From SZAS-103 sp038216155 (GTDB lineage Bacteria; Pseudomonadota; Gammaproteobacteria; Xanthomonadales; Xanthomonadaceae): DNA of 44,123 bases. The notes beneath the pieces are model-generated. The model was not told the origin of the DNA. It saw only the letters and a program-made list of their open reading frames with translations, and did no database searches. Positions within the stretch are counted from its first letter, which is position 1. The number at the start of each line of letters is the position of its first letter. The stretch lies in contig JBBQQH010000027.1 of NCBI GenBank assembly GCA_038216155.1, forward strand, positions 1-44,123, in the 5' to 3' direction. The translations under genes and the position numbers were made by a program. This document shows, piece by piece, positions 33,652-41,970 of the stretch.

Positions 33652-33927
33652 TCAGCCAAGCGCGACATTCAACCCGGGCTTGTCGGGCAGCGACACCGAG
33701 ATGTCGAGCACGTCGTGGTCACCTTCCTTGGTCACGTCGACTTTGATCGCATCGGGATCGATGCTGACGTAGCGCGTGATCACTTCCAGCAGTTCGCGCC
33801 GCAGCATCGGCAAGTAGTCCGGCGCGCCGCGCGCTCCGCGTTCCTGGGCGACGATGATGCGCAGCCGCTCTTTGGCGATTGAGGCGGTGTTCTTGTGCCG
33901 GGTGCGCAGGAAATCGAGCAGTCCCAT
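33652..33927 (-). CDS. minE: Cell-division topological specificity factor MinE
   Basis: ATG 33927 (MGLLDFLRTRHKN) is preceded by GGAGGT at five bases; the TTG six bases earlier overlaps that motif and is rejected. The 91-residue product has the amphipathic membrane-targeting N-terminus, the anti-MinCD helix containing ERLRIIVAQER, and the C-terminal topological domain with LRRELLEVITRYVSID. MinE stimulates MinD ATP hydrolysis and drives pole-to-pole oscillation so that division happens at mid-cell. Its start is two bases after the minD stop (33930-33932), implying strict coupling and fixed stoichiometry. It is followed by the HExxH gene. Confidence 0.96.
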   Translation of the reverse strand: MGLLDFLRTRHKNTASIAKERLRIIVAQERGARGAPDYLPMLRRELLEVITRYVSIDPDAIKVDVTKEGDHDVLDISVSLPDKPGLNVALG

Positions 33928-33929
33928 GC

Positions 33930-35258
33930 TCAACCTCCGAACATTTTCGAGAAGAAGCCTTTCTTCTCGATCTGGGTGAAGCGCAGCGGCCGGGTTTGGC
34001 CAAGGATGCGTAGCACCGCATCGTCGTAAGCTTGTCCTGCGTTCGACTCCATGTCCAGGATCACGGGCTCACCGGAGTTGGAGGATTGCAGCACTTCTGG
34101 CGCTTCAGGGATCACGCCGACCACGTCGAGGCCGAGAATTTCCTGCACGTCCTTGATCGAGAGCATGTCGCCGGCTTCCACGCGCTTCGGGTCGTAACGC
34201 GTCAGCAGCAGGTGTTCCTTCACGCGCTCGCCTTGCTCGGCGCGACGAGTCTTGGATGCGAGCAGGCCGAGGATGCGATCGGAGTCACGCACCGAGGACA
34301 CTTCCGGATTCACCACTACCACGGCGCGATCAGCGAAATACATCGCCAGAAACGCACCTTTTTCGATTCCCGCCGGCGAATCGCAGACGACGAAATCGAA
34401 ACCATCGTGACCCAGGTCAGTGAGCACTTTCTCAACCCCCTCCTTGGTCAACGCATCCTTGTCGCGCGTTTGCGAGGCGGCCAGAATATGCAGCGTGTCG
34501 AAACGCTTGTCCTTGATCAGCGCTTGTCGCAGCGTGCACTCGCCATTGATGACGTTGACGAAGTCGTACACCACGCGGCGTTCGCAGCCCATGATCAGGT
34601 CGAGGTTGCGCAGGCCGACATCGAAGTCGATCACCGCGACCTTCTTGCCGTGACGCGCCAGCCCGCAAGCAAGGCTCGCGCTGGTGGTGGTCTTGCCCAC
34701 GCCGCCCTTGCCGGACGTGACTACGATGATTTCTGCCAAGTTGGTTGCTCCGGACGGGTTGGGTTGCGATGTGGTTGCGTGCAACGTGTTGGATGGGGTT
34801 GTGTTGGACGATACCGTGCTGGACTGCGATGCGTCAGGTCTAGCCAGATTTGATTGCTGCGAGGTCGCGTGCATCCGATACGATTGCGGCGCCGTCGGCA
34901 ATTCGGCTGCAGAAGCGACCACTTCACATTCAAGCGAATCCGGAATGATTCCCGCCTGCGCATGCACCGCTGGCAATTCAGCCGTGATGCGGTTCGCGCG
35001 GACTTCGGCATCGACCTGAGCGTTGGCCTCGGCGCTGACGGCATCGGGGATCGACATGTCGAGATTGCCGGAGTCGGATGCAATCGCATTGCCGCTGACG
35101 AGGCCGGGCACGACCACCGTGGGAACGAGGTCATCAGGAGCGACGACATCAGACGCAACCACATCGGTCTTTACCATGTGAGGTTCGACCACTGGCGCAT
35201 CATTGAGCTCTGGCGTCTGCGCGGCAGTTTGATTGGTCGGCGGGCTTTCAGTGGGCAT
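33930..35258 (-). CDS. minD: Septum-site ATPase MinD, with possible 173-residue N-terminal extension
   Basis: The MinD core is complete: deviant Walker A SGKGGVGKTTTS, DFDVGLRNLD, DSPAGIEKGA and the C-terminal membrane-targeting helix ending KKGFFSKMFGG. The usual start corresponds to a TTG at 34739 (reading LAEIIVVTSG) with GGAG eight bases upstream, giving 269 residues, as in E. coli. But the frame stays open to ATG 35258, adding 173 residues rich in Ala, Val, Thr, Ser, Pro and Asp, almost without lysine, apparently disordered. If not translated, minC and minD would be separated by almost 600 bases, unusual for this operon. Which start is used decides the protein's size; I keep the longer frame with caution. 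Confidence 0.8.
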   Translation of the reverse strand: MPTESPPTNQTAAQTPELNDAPVVEPHMVKTDVVASDVVAPDDLVPTVVVPGLVSGNAIASDSGNLDMSIPDAVSAEANAQVDAEVRANRITAELPAVHAQAGIIPDSLECEVVASAAELPTAPQSYRMHATSQQSNLARPDASQSSTVSSNTTPSNTLHATTSQPNPSGATNLAEIIVVTSGKGGVGKTTTSASLACGLARHGKKVAVIDFDVGLRNLDLIMGCERRVVYDFVNVINGECTLRQALIKDKRFDTLHILAASQTRDKDALTKEGVEKVLTDLGHDGFDFVVCDSPAGIEKGAFLAMYFADRAVVVVNPEVSSVRDSDRILGLLASKTRRAEQGERVKEHLLLTRYDPKRVEAGDMLSIKDVQEILGLDVVGVIPEAPEVLQSSNSGEPVILDMESNAGQAYDDAVLRILGQTRPLRFTQIEKKGFFSKMFGG

Positions 35259-35331
35259 CGATGATCCAGTTGGCAAAATGCGGGCGGCGATTTCGATTGC
35301 GCGACCGGATGAGTGAAATCGTCACGTGCAT

Positions 35332-36117
35332 TCAGTCCATCGCCTCGATCACCAGCGCGTCATTGCGCAGGAAAATCTGCACTGGTTTGCCGTGGAATTC
35401 CTTCGGAATCTCGTCCAGTACTTTGTAGTTGCCGGCCACCGCGACCAGTTCGGCATGAAAAGCGCGGCAAAAGATGCGCGCGTCGGTGTCGCCTAGGGCA
35501 CCCGCCATCGCGCGACCGCGCAGTGGGCCATAAATGTGCACCGAGCCATCGGCCATCACTTCCGAGCCGGCGCCGACCGCGGCGCAAACGGTCAAGTCGC
35601 GGCCTTGTGCGTACACCTGCTGGCCCGAACGCACCGGCGTGGTGTGCACGAGTCCAGGCGCAGTAGGCGAGCGTGCGGTGGGGGCTACGGCCGCGGGCGC
35701 TTTGCTTGCAACCGCTGCCGCAGGCACAGCAGGTGGCGCGGGTGGCGCGGCCGATGAGGTGTCACTGCGTTCGTATTGAGCGCGGAACTTCGCCAGCAGC
35801 GGTAGTCCGACGCTGCGCGAAAGTTCTTCAACTTCGGTGGTGCCAAACGCCAGCGCCACCGGAATTACTCCCGCATCGCGCAGGCCGTCGAGCAGAGCGC
35901 GCGCAGTCTTTGCATCAGGACACTGCGATAACGATCCAAAATCGACCACGACGGCGGCGCGTTCGAACAATTTCGGCGCGCGCTGCACGCGGTCACGCAT
36001 CTCATCAATCAGCTTGGGAATATCCAGCACGCGCACGCGAAGGTTGGCGATCCCGACCTGACCTATCTTGAGCTCGCCGGCCTGTGCGTAATCGGTGGTT
36101 GCCGCAACCACGCTCAA
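35332..36117 (-). CDS. minC: Septum-site inhibitor MinC
   Basis: The product has 261 residues from a TTG start that overlaps the stop of the GNAT gene (TTGA at 36114-36117). The N-terminal domain (residues about 15-120), which inhibits FtsZ polymerisation, includes VVVDFGSLSQ and PVALAFGTTEVEE. A long alanine/proline linker follows at about 120-155, longer than in E. coli. The C-terminal beta-helix domain, which binds MinD and dimerises, contains VRSGQQVYAQGRDLTVCAAVG and GSVHIYGPLRGRAMAGA. MinC with MinD blocks septum formation at the poles. Start choice is supported by the overlap rather than by a strong ribosome-binding site. Confidence 0.95.
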   Translation of the reverse strand: MSVVAATTDYAQAGELKIGQVGIANLRVRVLDIPKLIDEMRDRVQRAPKLFERAAVVVDFGSLSQCPDAKTARALLDGLRDAGVIPVALAFGTTEVEELSRSVGLPLLAKFRAQYERSDTSSAAPPAPPAVPAAAVASKAPAAVAPTARSPTAPGLVHTTPVRSGQQVYAQGRDLTVCAAVGAGSEVMADGSVHIYGPLRGRAMAGALGDTDARIFCRAFHAELVAVAGNYKVLDEIPKEFHGKPVQIFLRNDALVIEAMD

Positions 36118-36728
36118 GTACCCGTCGCGCGCTGCGGGGGCGCCATCGTGACCGCTGAGTGCCGCGCAGCCAGCCAGGCGACATCAGGCAAGCCTGCCGC
36201 CGGTTCGCGCAGATAGGTCTCGCGGATCCAGTCCCAGCTGCACAGGTCCTTGGTCAACAGCGACACCCGACCCAGCGTCCCGGGGACCACATGTTGCCCG
36301 ACTTCGTGGAAGCCAAAGCTGCCATGGAACAACAGCGCCGGATTGTTGCCTGCTTCGGCACGCACCTCACACGCAAGCCGCGGCACGCGCGGTTCGGCAA
36401 AGCTTTGCACGTCGGCATAGAACACACGACCAAGACCAGCACCGCGGCGCATGCCGGCGACCACGATCCGGTCGATGTATAAAAACTCTGGATAGCGCTC
36501 GCGAAACCAGCGGAAATTCGGGCTGTCGTAATCGACATCAGGCGTGAGTGCGATCAGGAAACCGGCAAGATGCTCGCCCGATTGCGCCACCCGGAAATAG
36601 GCGGCGTTCTCCCAGAAAAATCGCAGGCGTTCGGCATCCAGAGGCAGGATGGCGTCACCGGCGGTGTTGTTGAGGGCGAGTACCGAATCGAGTTCGTGCT
36701 CGCGGACATCGCGGATGACGATCGTCAT
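36114..36728 (-). CDS. GNAT-family N-acetyltransferase
   Basis: This 204-residue protein has an N-terminal MTIVIRDVREHELDSVLALN and the acetyl-CoA-binding region VVAGMRRGAGLGRVFYADV (the Q/RxxGxG/A motif A). The later FHGSFGFHEVGQHVV corresponds to the final strand-helix unit. It should transfer an acetyl group to an amine or protein terminus; substrate unknown. Its stop overlaps the minC start by four bases, so it heads the min operon and is co-translated, an arrangement worth checking in related genomes. It is divergent from the histidine kinase gene, with about 195 bases between. Confidence 0.85.
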   Translation of the reverse strand: MTIVIRDVREHELDSVLALNNTAGDAILPLDAERLRFFWENAAYFRVAQSGEHLAGFLIALTPDVDYDSPNFRWFRERYPEFLYIDRIVVAGMRRGAGLGRVFYADVQSFAEPRVPRLACEVRAEAGNNPALLFHGSFGFHEVGQHVVPGTLGRVSLLTKDLCSWDWIRETYLREPAAGLPDVAWLAARHSAVTMAPPQRATGT

Positions 36729-36923
36729 TCCGGCACCACTCCTGCGTTGCCTGTCGAAAGTGGGCGCGATCGCATCGGCCCGATGTGCGGATTATGCCAC
36801 GGCTGGCCGCGGCGACGGACATGTGCAACAGCAACATGGGAGCCAGTGCAATCCTGGCAACTGCCGACGCGTGCATGACTTTGGGCCCGTCCGTGCGCGG
36901 CCTCGCGCGCCTATGATGCGCGG

Positions 36924-38093
36924 ATGCTCGGACGTCTCAGCCACACCCAATTGCTGCGCTACGCGGGAATGTTCACCTGGGTGATGGTGGGCATTCCGCT
37001 GCTGCTCAACTCCTCGTACTTCCCGGCGGAGGAGGGCATCGAGCGGCTGGCGGCAGAATTCAATCTGCGCTGGTGGGTGATCGCCTATCTCGCCTTCGGC
37101 GGCGGCTATCTGCTGGTGACGCGTGCGCTTGGCGTGCGGCGGCCGCGCTGGTACGACTTCCTCTTGTTGCTGATGCTGACCGCCTCGGCGATCGCGGTCT
37201 GCCAGTTCAGCGGCAGCGGTTTGGGTGGGATCCTGTTGTTGGTGCTGGCCGGTGTGCTTCCGTGGCTACTGCCGCTGCGGATCGGCGTGCCGTGGCTGAT
37301 CCTGCAACACGTGGCCCTGATCCCGGTGTTCACCAATGGCCAAGGATTCAAGCTGGGCGAGGCGATCCTGCAAGCAATGCTGTTCGTCGGCTATTCGAGT
37401 TTCACCTTTATTACCGCGCTGGTTGCCAAGCAGCAGGCTCAGGCGCGCGAGGAACAACGCCGGCTCAACAGCGAACTACGGGCGACCCGGGCGCTGCTGG
37501 CCGAAAGCAGCCGTTTGAGCGAGCGCATGCGCATCTCGCGAGATCTGCACGACCTGCTCGGCCACCATCTCACGGCGCTCAGCCTGAATCTTGAAGTGGC
37601 CGGGCACCTGTCCTCGGGCAAGGTGCAGGAGCACGTGCGCCAGGCGCACACGCTGGCGCGGCTGCTGCTGACCGATGTGCGCGAGGCTGTCAGCCAGTTG
37701 CGCGACGAGGGCGCGGTCGACATGGGCACTGCCTTGAGCACACTGACCGAAGGCGTGTTGTCGCTGGAAATCCACCTGGCGATGCCGCAGCCGTTTCTGG
37801 TCGAGGATCCCGAGCGCGCCACGGTGCTGTTGCGCTGTACGCAGGAAATCATCACCAATGCGGTTCGGCACGCACAGGCGGCTAACCTGTGGCTCGAGTT
37901 CCGCCAAGAGATCGGCGCGGTCGAAATGCTGGCGCGCGACGACGGGCGCGGCGCCGACGTGTTCGCGTTCGGCAACGGCTTGCGAGGCATGCGCGAGCGC
38001 ATCGGCCAGCAGCGCGGTACTGTGGATATCCAGACCGCGCGTGGCCACGGCTTCGCACTTACGTTGCACCTACCGATAGGGAGTCCGGCATGA
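36924..38093 (+). CDS. Membrane sensor histidine kinase, HisKA_3 (DesK/NarL-partner) type
   Basis: The 389 residues begin with six membrane helices (residues about 10-170), short loops and no periplasmic sensor domain, like DesK-type sensors of membrane state. A coiled-coil linker rich in Glu, Arg and Gln leads to the HisKA_3 domain with phospho-acceptor His209 in RISRDLHDLLGHHLTAL. The ATPase domain includes the N-box region EIITNAVRHAQA, a DDGRG motif and GLRGMRERI. The stop overlaps the response-regulator start (ATGA at 38090-38093). It is followed by the SRPBCC/ABC genes, which are possible targets. The signal is unknown; a membrane-property signal is inferred from topology. Confidence 0.9.
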   Translation: MLGRLSHTQLLRYAGMFTWVMVGIPLLLNSSYFPAEEGIERLAAEFNLRWWVIAYLAFGGGYLLVTRALGVRRPRWYDFLLLLMLTASAIAVCQFSGSGLGGILLLVLAGVLPWLLPLRIGVPWLILQHVALIPVFTNGQGFKLGEAILQAMLFVGYSSFTFITALVAKQQAQAREEQRRLNSELRATRALLAESSRLSERMRISRDLHDLLGHHLTALSLNLEVAGHLSSGKVQEHVRQAHTLARLLLTDVREAVSQLRDEGAVDMGTALSTLTEGVLSLEIHLAMPQPFLVEDPERATVLLRCTQEIITNAVRHAQAANLWLEFRQEIGAVEMLARDDGRGADVFAFGNGLRGMRERIGQQRGTVDIQTARGHGFALTLHLPIGSPA

Positions 38094-38731
38094 TTCGCGT
38101 CTGTCTGGTTGACGATCAAACCCTGGTGCGTCAGGGAATTCGCTCGTTGCTCGCGCTTGATGGCGGGATCGAAGTGGTAGCCGAGGCCAGCGATGGTCGG
38201 CAGGCGGTCGAATTGATTCCGCAGTGCAAGCCCGACGTGGTGCTGATGGATATGCGCATGCCCAGCATGTCCGGGCTGGAAGCCTTGCAGGCACTCAGCG
38301 CCAGCGGCGGGCTGCCGCCGACGATCATTCTGACCACCTTTGATGATGACCAGCTGGTGCTGGCCGGGATCAAGGCCGGCGCGCGCGGCTACATGCTCAA
38401 GGACGTGACCCTGGAGCAACTGGTCTCGGCCATTCGCACCGTGGCTAGTGGTGGTTCGCTGGTGCAGCCGGCGGTTACCCAGCGCCTTCTGTCCGGACTG
38501 GAACACATGAACAACGCCTTCGTCAGCCTCGAGCAACCCGATCCGCTGACGGAGCGCGAAACAGAGATCCTGCGGCTGATGGCAGGCGGCTTCTCCAACA
38601 AGGAAATCGCTAATTCGTTGCGCGTGGCCGAGGGCACGGTCAAGAATCACGTCTCGAACATTTTGTCCAAGCTGGGCGTGCGCGATCGTACCCGGGCCGT
38701 GCTCAAGGCCTTTGAGCTGAGTCTGGTTTAA
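38090..38731 (+). CDS. NarL/LuxR-family response regulator
   Basis: This 214-residue protein has a receiver domain with acidic residues D8-D9, phosphorylation site D54 (VVLMDMRMPSMSG), conserved T in ILTTFDDD and K in YMLKDV. The C-terminal LuxR-type helix-turn-helix is LTERETEILRLMAGGFSNKEIANSLRVAEGTVKNHVSNI. The ATG overlaps the kinase stop, giving a cognate pair. A start farther upstream (37889) lies within the kinase in another frame and is rejected. It should bind DNA as a dimer after phosphorylation; an immediate target could be the SRPBCC/GldAFG cluster beginning at 39074, or the kinase operon itself. Confidence 0.93.
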   Translation: MIRVCLVDDQTLVRQGIRSLLALDGGIEVVAEASDGRQAVELIPQCKPDVVLMDMRMPSMSGLEALQALSASGGLPPTIILTTFDDDQLVLAGIKAGARGYMLKDVTLEQLVSAIRTVASGGSLVQPAVTQRLLSGLEHMNNAFVSLEQPDPLTERETEILRLMAGGFSNKEIANSLRVAEGTVKNHVSNILSKLGVRDRTRAVLKAFELSLV

Positions 38732-39073
38732 TTGGATATTCGCGGTTGCGCTCCCTCCCTTGCGCTGTTTGCAGCGGAGGGTTGAGGAGCGTGCAGCCTG
38801 CAAGCGCAATGCGACACCGGCTAAATGCGAAACCGACTACAAGACGTGAGGCTGGGCCCTGCCGGCTGCACCGTTCCCTGATAACATTCGGATTCCCTGC
38901 GTCGGGAGCGGTCGCTGTTCTATTCGCCGGACTCAATTCAGCCTGGAAATGCGGCGAGGCCGCGCCCGGATTTGGCAATCTGCTGGTCGCGACCGTATCG
39001 TTAGCACTGCTGCCCATGAATCCAACCTTCGCTTTCCACCCAATTGACCTGGCGCTGTCCGGAGATTTTCAGA
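38732..39073. other. Intergenic region between two-component and SRPBCC genes, with strong hairpin
   Basis: These 342 bases hold no recognisable gene; short open frames here lack family features. A large imperfect hairpin lies at 38749-38791, 18 bases past the regulator stop: CGCT pairs with AGCG, CCCTC with GAGGG and CGCTG with CAGCG around a TTTG loop. There is no T-run after it, so it may be a rho-dependent end, an mRNA-stabilising element or a REP-like repeat. The promoter for the SRPBCC gene should be in the latter part. Confidence 0.45.
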
Positions 39074-40243
39074 ATGATTCGACTTCTTGAACTGTTGATC
39101 GCCTTGGTGGTGGTTGCCGTGTTGTTTGTGGTGTTCGGGGCGGTATTGCCGCCGCATCGCTCGGTGCAGCAAGTCACCGAGACCAACCGGGCGTTGCCGG
39201 TTGTGTTCGACCTGATGAACGGCTTCAAGCGGTTCAAGGACTGGAGCGAATTGCGAAAGCTCGACCCCAAGGTCAAGTTGACGATTTCCGGGCCAGACAG
39301 TGGTGTTGGCGCGCACTTGGACTTCAGCTCGACCAATCCGGCGGTTGGCAGCGGTAGTTGGCAGATCACCAATGTGGTGCCCAACGAGCGCATTGATTTC
39401 GAGATCAAGGACGACGCCTACGGCACCAACAAGAAGATGTCGCTGCGCTTCAAGAAGATCGGCCAGAACAAGAAGACCGTAGAGATCACTGAGGCCTATT
39501 CGGTCGATTATGGCTGGAACCTGTTCGGCCGCTATGCCGGTTTGTACATCAGGCGCAGCGCCGGCGATCGCATGAAGTCGAGCTTGAACAGCCTGTCCGC
39601 GTTGCTGGCGACGGTACCCAAGTTCGACTACACGCGCCTGCCCAACCCGATCAGCATTGTCGAGGTACCGGCCGAAAACCTGTTGTACGCGCCAACTGAG
39701 GCGAAGCGTGCCAACGACGAAGTGCAGTCGGCGATGGTCACCCAGATGCAGTGGCTCAAGCAGGTGATCGACAAAAACAACCTTGTGGCTACCGGCCCGG
39801 TGCGCGTGATCGATACCAACTTCGGCGCCGAGAGCTATGAGTTCGATCTAGCCATTCCGGTGCGCAAGCGCGGTGGTAGTGCGCCGGCCAGCATAGATTC
39901 GGCGAAGACTGATGAGGCCGCTACGAATGCCGACGCTGAGCCTGCGATCGACACTGCAGCACCGGCCGCAGGTCCGCTAGAAGCGCTGACAATCAAGATC
40001 GATGGCGACAAGAACCCGGTCAAGTATCGCCAAACTACTCCCGTGCGCGCGGTCACCGTCAATTTCACCGGTCATCCTGCCGCGCTGCCTGCCGTACGCG
40101 ACAGCATGAAGGCCTGGGCAGTTACCCATGGCGAGGACGTCGCCGACCGTCCGTGGGAGGTCTACAACAAGGGCATCGCCGGCAGTTTCGCCGAGGATGG
40201 CGAGTTCGCCATCTTCTGGCCGCTCAAGCCAGTCGCGAAGTAA
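39074..40243 (+). CDS. Membrane-anchored SRPBCC protein with GyrI-like effector-binding C-terminus
   Basis: ATG 39074 (MIRLLELLIALVVVAV) begins an N-terminal membrane helix and has GGAG nine bases before. Residues about 35-180 form a SRPBCC (polyketide-cyclase/START-like) domain: SVQQVTETNRALPVVFDLMNG, then WQITNVVPNERIDFEIKDD. After residue ~195 the sequence resembles GyrI-like small-molecule-binding domains (IVEVPAENLLYAPTEA and YEFDLAIPV), with a low-complexity alanine-rich insert at about 270-300. Two hydrophobic-ligand-type pockets on one membrane-anchored chain suggest lipid or drug binding. The ABC genes follow 62 bases later in the same direction. Its role is not known. Confidence 0.8.
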   Translation: MIRLLELLIALVVVAVLFVVFGAVLPPHRSVQQVTETNRALPVVFDLMNGFKRFKDWSELRKLDPKVKLTISGPDSGVGAHLDFSSTNPAVGSGSWQITNVVPNERIDFEIKDDAYGTNKKMSLRFKKIGQNKKTVEITEAYSVDYGWNLFGRYAGLYIRRSAGDRMKSSLNSLSALLATVPKFDYTRLPNPISIVEVPAENLLYAPTEAKRANDEVQSAMVTQMQWLKQVIDKNNLVATGPVRVIDTNFGAESYEFDLAIPVRKRGGSAPASIDSAKTDEAATNADAEPAIDTAAPAAGPLEALTIKIDGDKNPVKYRQTTPVRAVTVNFTGHPAALPAVRDSMKAWAVTHGEDVADRPWEVYNKGIAGSFAEDGEFAIFWPLKPVAK

Positions 40244-40305
40244 TTGCAACGCACAGGGAGTGCCGGCACGCGCCGGCCCATGCCGCATGACTGCGAGATA
40301 GCACC

Positions 40306-41235
40306 GTGATTCAGGCCCAAGCGCTGTCGCGATGCTATGGCCGCAAGACGGCGGTGGACTCGATCGACTTTCTCGTGCAGCCCGGCGAGGTGCTGGGATT
40401 TCTCGGCCCCAATGGCGCCGGTAAAACCACCACCATGCGCATGCTGGCCGGATTTCTCACGCCCAGCGCCGGCAGCGCCCGCGTGTGCGGCTGTGTTGTG
40501 GTCGCCGATCCTCTGCGGGCCAAACAGGTGCTGGGTTACCTGCCCGAGGGCGCGCCGAGCTACGGCGAGATGCGGGTCGACGCTTTTTTGCGATTCATTG
40601 CCGATGCGCATCGGCTCGATGCGGCGCGCCGTCGCGTCCGGCTGGACGCGGTGATCGGCCGGCTGCAACTGGAATCCGTGCTCGGCCAGCGCATCGAAAC
40701 GCTATCCAAGGGCTTCACCCGGCGCGTCGCGCTGGCGGCGGCGATTCTGCACGATCCGCCGGCACTGATCCTGGACGAACCAACAGACGGCCTTGACCCG
40801 AACCAGAAGCACGACGTGCGCAATCTCATTCGCGAGCTTGCGCGCGAACGCACGGTGATCTTGTCCACCCATATCCTCGAAGAAGTGCAGGCGGTTTGCA
40901 CACGCGCGATCGTGATTGCACGCGGTCGTCTTGTCGCCGATGCCACACCAGGCGAGCTCGAGCAACGTTCGCGGTTCAACAATGCCGTCTCGCTGGTGGT
41001 GGCCGACAGTGTCGCCGCGCGCTCGGCGCTGGAGAGTTTGCCCGGCGTGGCAGCGGTAGAAAACGACGCCGACAGCGGTCGCCTGCTGGTGCTGGCGCTG
41101 CCAAGCGCGCAACTGCTGCAGCCGGTGCTTGATCGGCTGGAGGCGCGCGGCGTTGGTCATGCCGATGCCCGGCTTGAACGCGGCCGGCTGGATGATGTGT
41201 TTCGCCAACTTACGCTGGGCGAGCAGGGCGCATGA
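40306..41235 (+). CDS. ABC transporter ATP-binding protein (GldA-like)
   Basis: The product has 309 residues from GTG 40306. Nucleotide-binding motifs are Walker A GPNGAGKTT, Walker B ALILDEPTDGLDP and an H-loop in LSTHILEEV. The signature motif reads LSKGF, not LSGGQ, as is common in the GldA/CcmA-like ABC-2 group. The last ~80 residues are a non-catalytic domain. It energises the permease encoded immediately after; the permease start overlaps its stop (ATGA at 41232-41235). The trio with GldF- and GldG-like proteins resembles the Gld transporter required for Bacteroidetes gliding, but related systems are widespread in proteobacteria with no link to gliding. Substrate is unknown. Confidence 0.92.
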   Translation: MIQAQALSRCYGRKTAVDSIDFLVQPGEVLGFLGPNGAGKTTTMRMLAGFLTPSAGSARVCGCVVVADPLRAKQVLGYLPEGAPSYGEMRVDAFLRFIADAHRLDAARRRVRLDAVIGRLQLESVLGQRIETLSKGFTRRVALAAAILHDPPALILDEPTDGLDPNQKHDVRNLIRELARERTVILSTHILEEVQAVCTRAIVIARGRLVADATPGELEQRSRFNNAVSLVVADSVAARSALESLPGVAAVENDADSGRLLVLALPSAQLLQPVLDRLEARGVGHADARLERGRLDDVFRQLTLGEQGA

Positions 41236-41966
41236 GCGGCGTCGGCACCATCTTCCGACGCGAATTGCGCGGCTATTTGGCGACGCCAGTGGCGTATGTA
41301 TTTACGGTGATTTTTTTGATGCTGGCCGCGGCGCTGACCTTCTACATGGGCAGCTACTACGAGCGCGGCCAGGCCGATCTGCAACCATTTTTCGCCTTTC
41401 ATCCATGGCTTTACCTGTTTCTGGTGCCGGCGGTGGCGATGCGGCTGTGGGCCGAGGAGCGTCGCAGCGGCAGTATCGAGTTGCTGCTCACACTGCCGAT
41501 TCCGCCGTGGCAGGCAGTGCTTGGCAAGTTTCTCGCGGCGTGGGCGTTCATCGTGCTGGCGCTGGCGCTGACCTTTCCGATGTGGATTACGGTCAATTAC
41601 CTGGGCGATCCCGATAATGGTGTGATCTTCGCCAGCTATCTGGGCAGCGCGCTGATGGCTGGCGGATTTCTGGCGATCGGCATGTGTCTGTCGGCGGCCA
41701 CCCGCAACCAGGTAGTCGCTTTCATCCTGACCGCGACGGTCGGATTTTTATTTTTGCTGGCCGGCTTTCCGCTCGTGCAGGACAGCCTGCGTGCGCTGAC
41801 GCCTGCCGTGTTCGCCAACGCCGTCGCGCAACTGAGTTTTCTCACCCATTTCGACGCCATCAACAAGGGCGTGCTCGACGTGCGCGACGTGTTGTATTTC
41901 CTGCTGTGCATTGGTGCATGGTTGTACGCGGCGGTGCTGGTGATCGACATCAAGAAGGCCGACTGA
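41232..41966 (+). CDS. ABC-2-type permease (GldF-like)
   Basis: This 244-residue, six-helix integral membrane protein has the N-terminal FRRELRGYLATPVAYVFTVIFLMLAA, typical of ABC-2 exporters and GldF. An amphipathic WAEERRSGSIELLLTLPIPPWQAVLGKF coupling helix follows helix 2, and GGFLAIGMCLSAATRNQ marks helix 4. It forms the transport channel with the ATPase upstream and is 4 bases from the GldG-like gene. ABC-2 systems generally export lipids, polysaccharides or drugs. No substrate-specific feature can be seen. Confidence 0.92.
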   Translation: MSGVGTIFRRELRGYLATPVAYVFTVIFLMLAAALTFYMGSYYERGQADLQPFFAFHPWLYLFLVPAVAMRLWAEERRSGSIELLLTLPIPPWQAVLGKFLAAWAFIVLALALTFPMWITVNYLGDPDNGVIFASYLGSALMAGGFLAIGMCLSAATRNQVVAFILTATVGFLFLLAGFPLVQDSLRALTPAVFANAVAQLSFLTHFDAINKGVLDVRDVLYFLLCIGAWLYAAVLVIDIKKAD

Positions 41967-41970
41967 GCGC

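Noticed and set aside
37439..38809. 456-residue minus-strand frame under the two-component genes
   Set aside because: It is antisense to a kinase/regulator pair with intact motifs and a 4-base coupled overlap, and has no recognisable domain.
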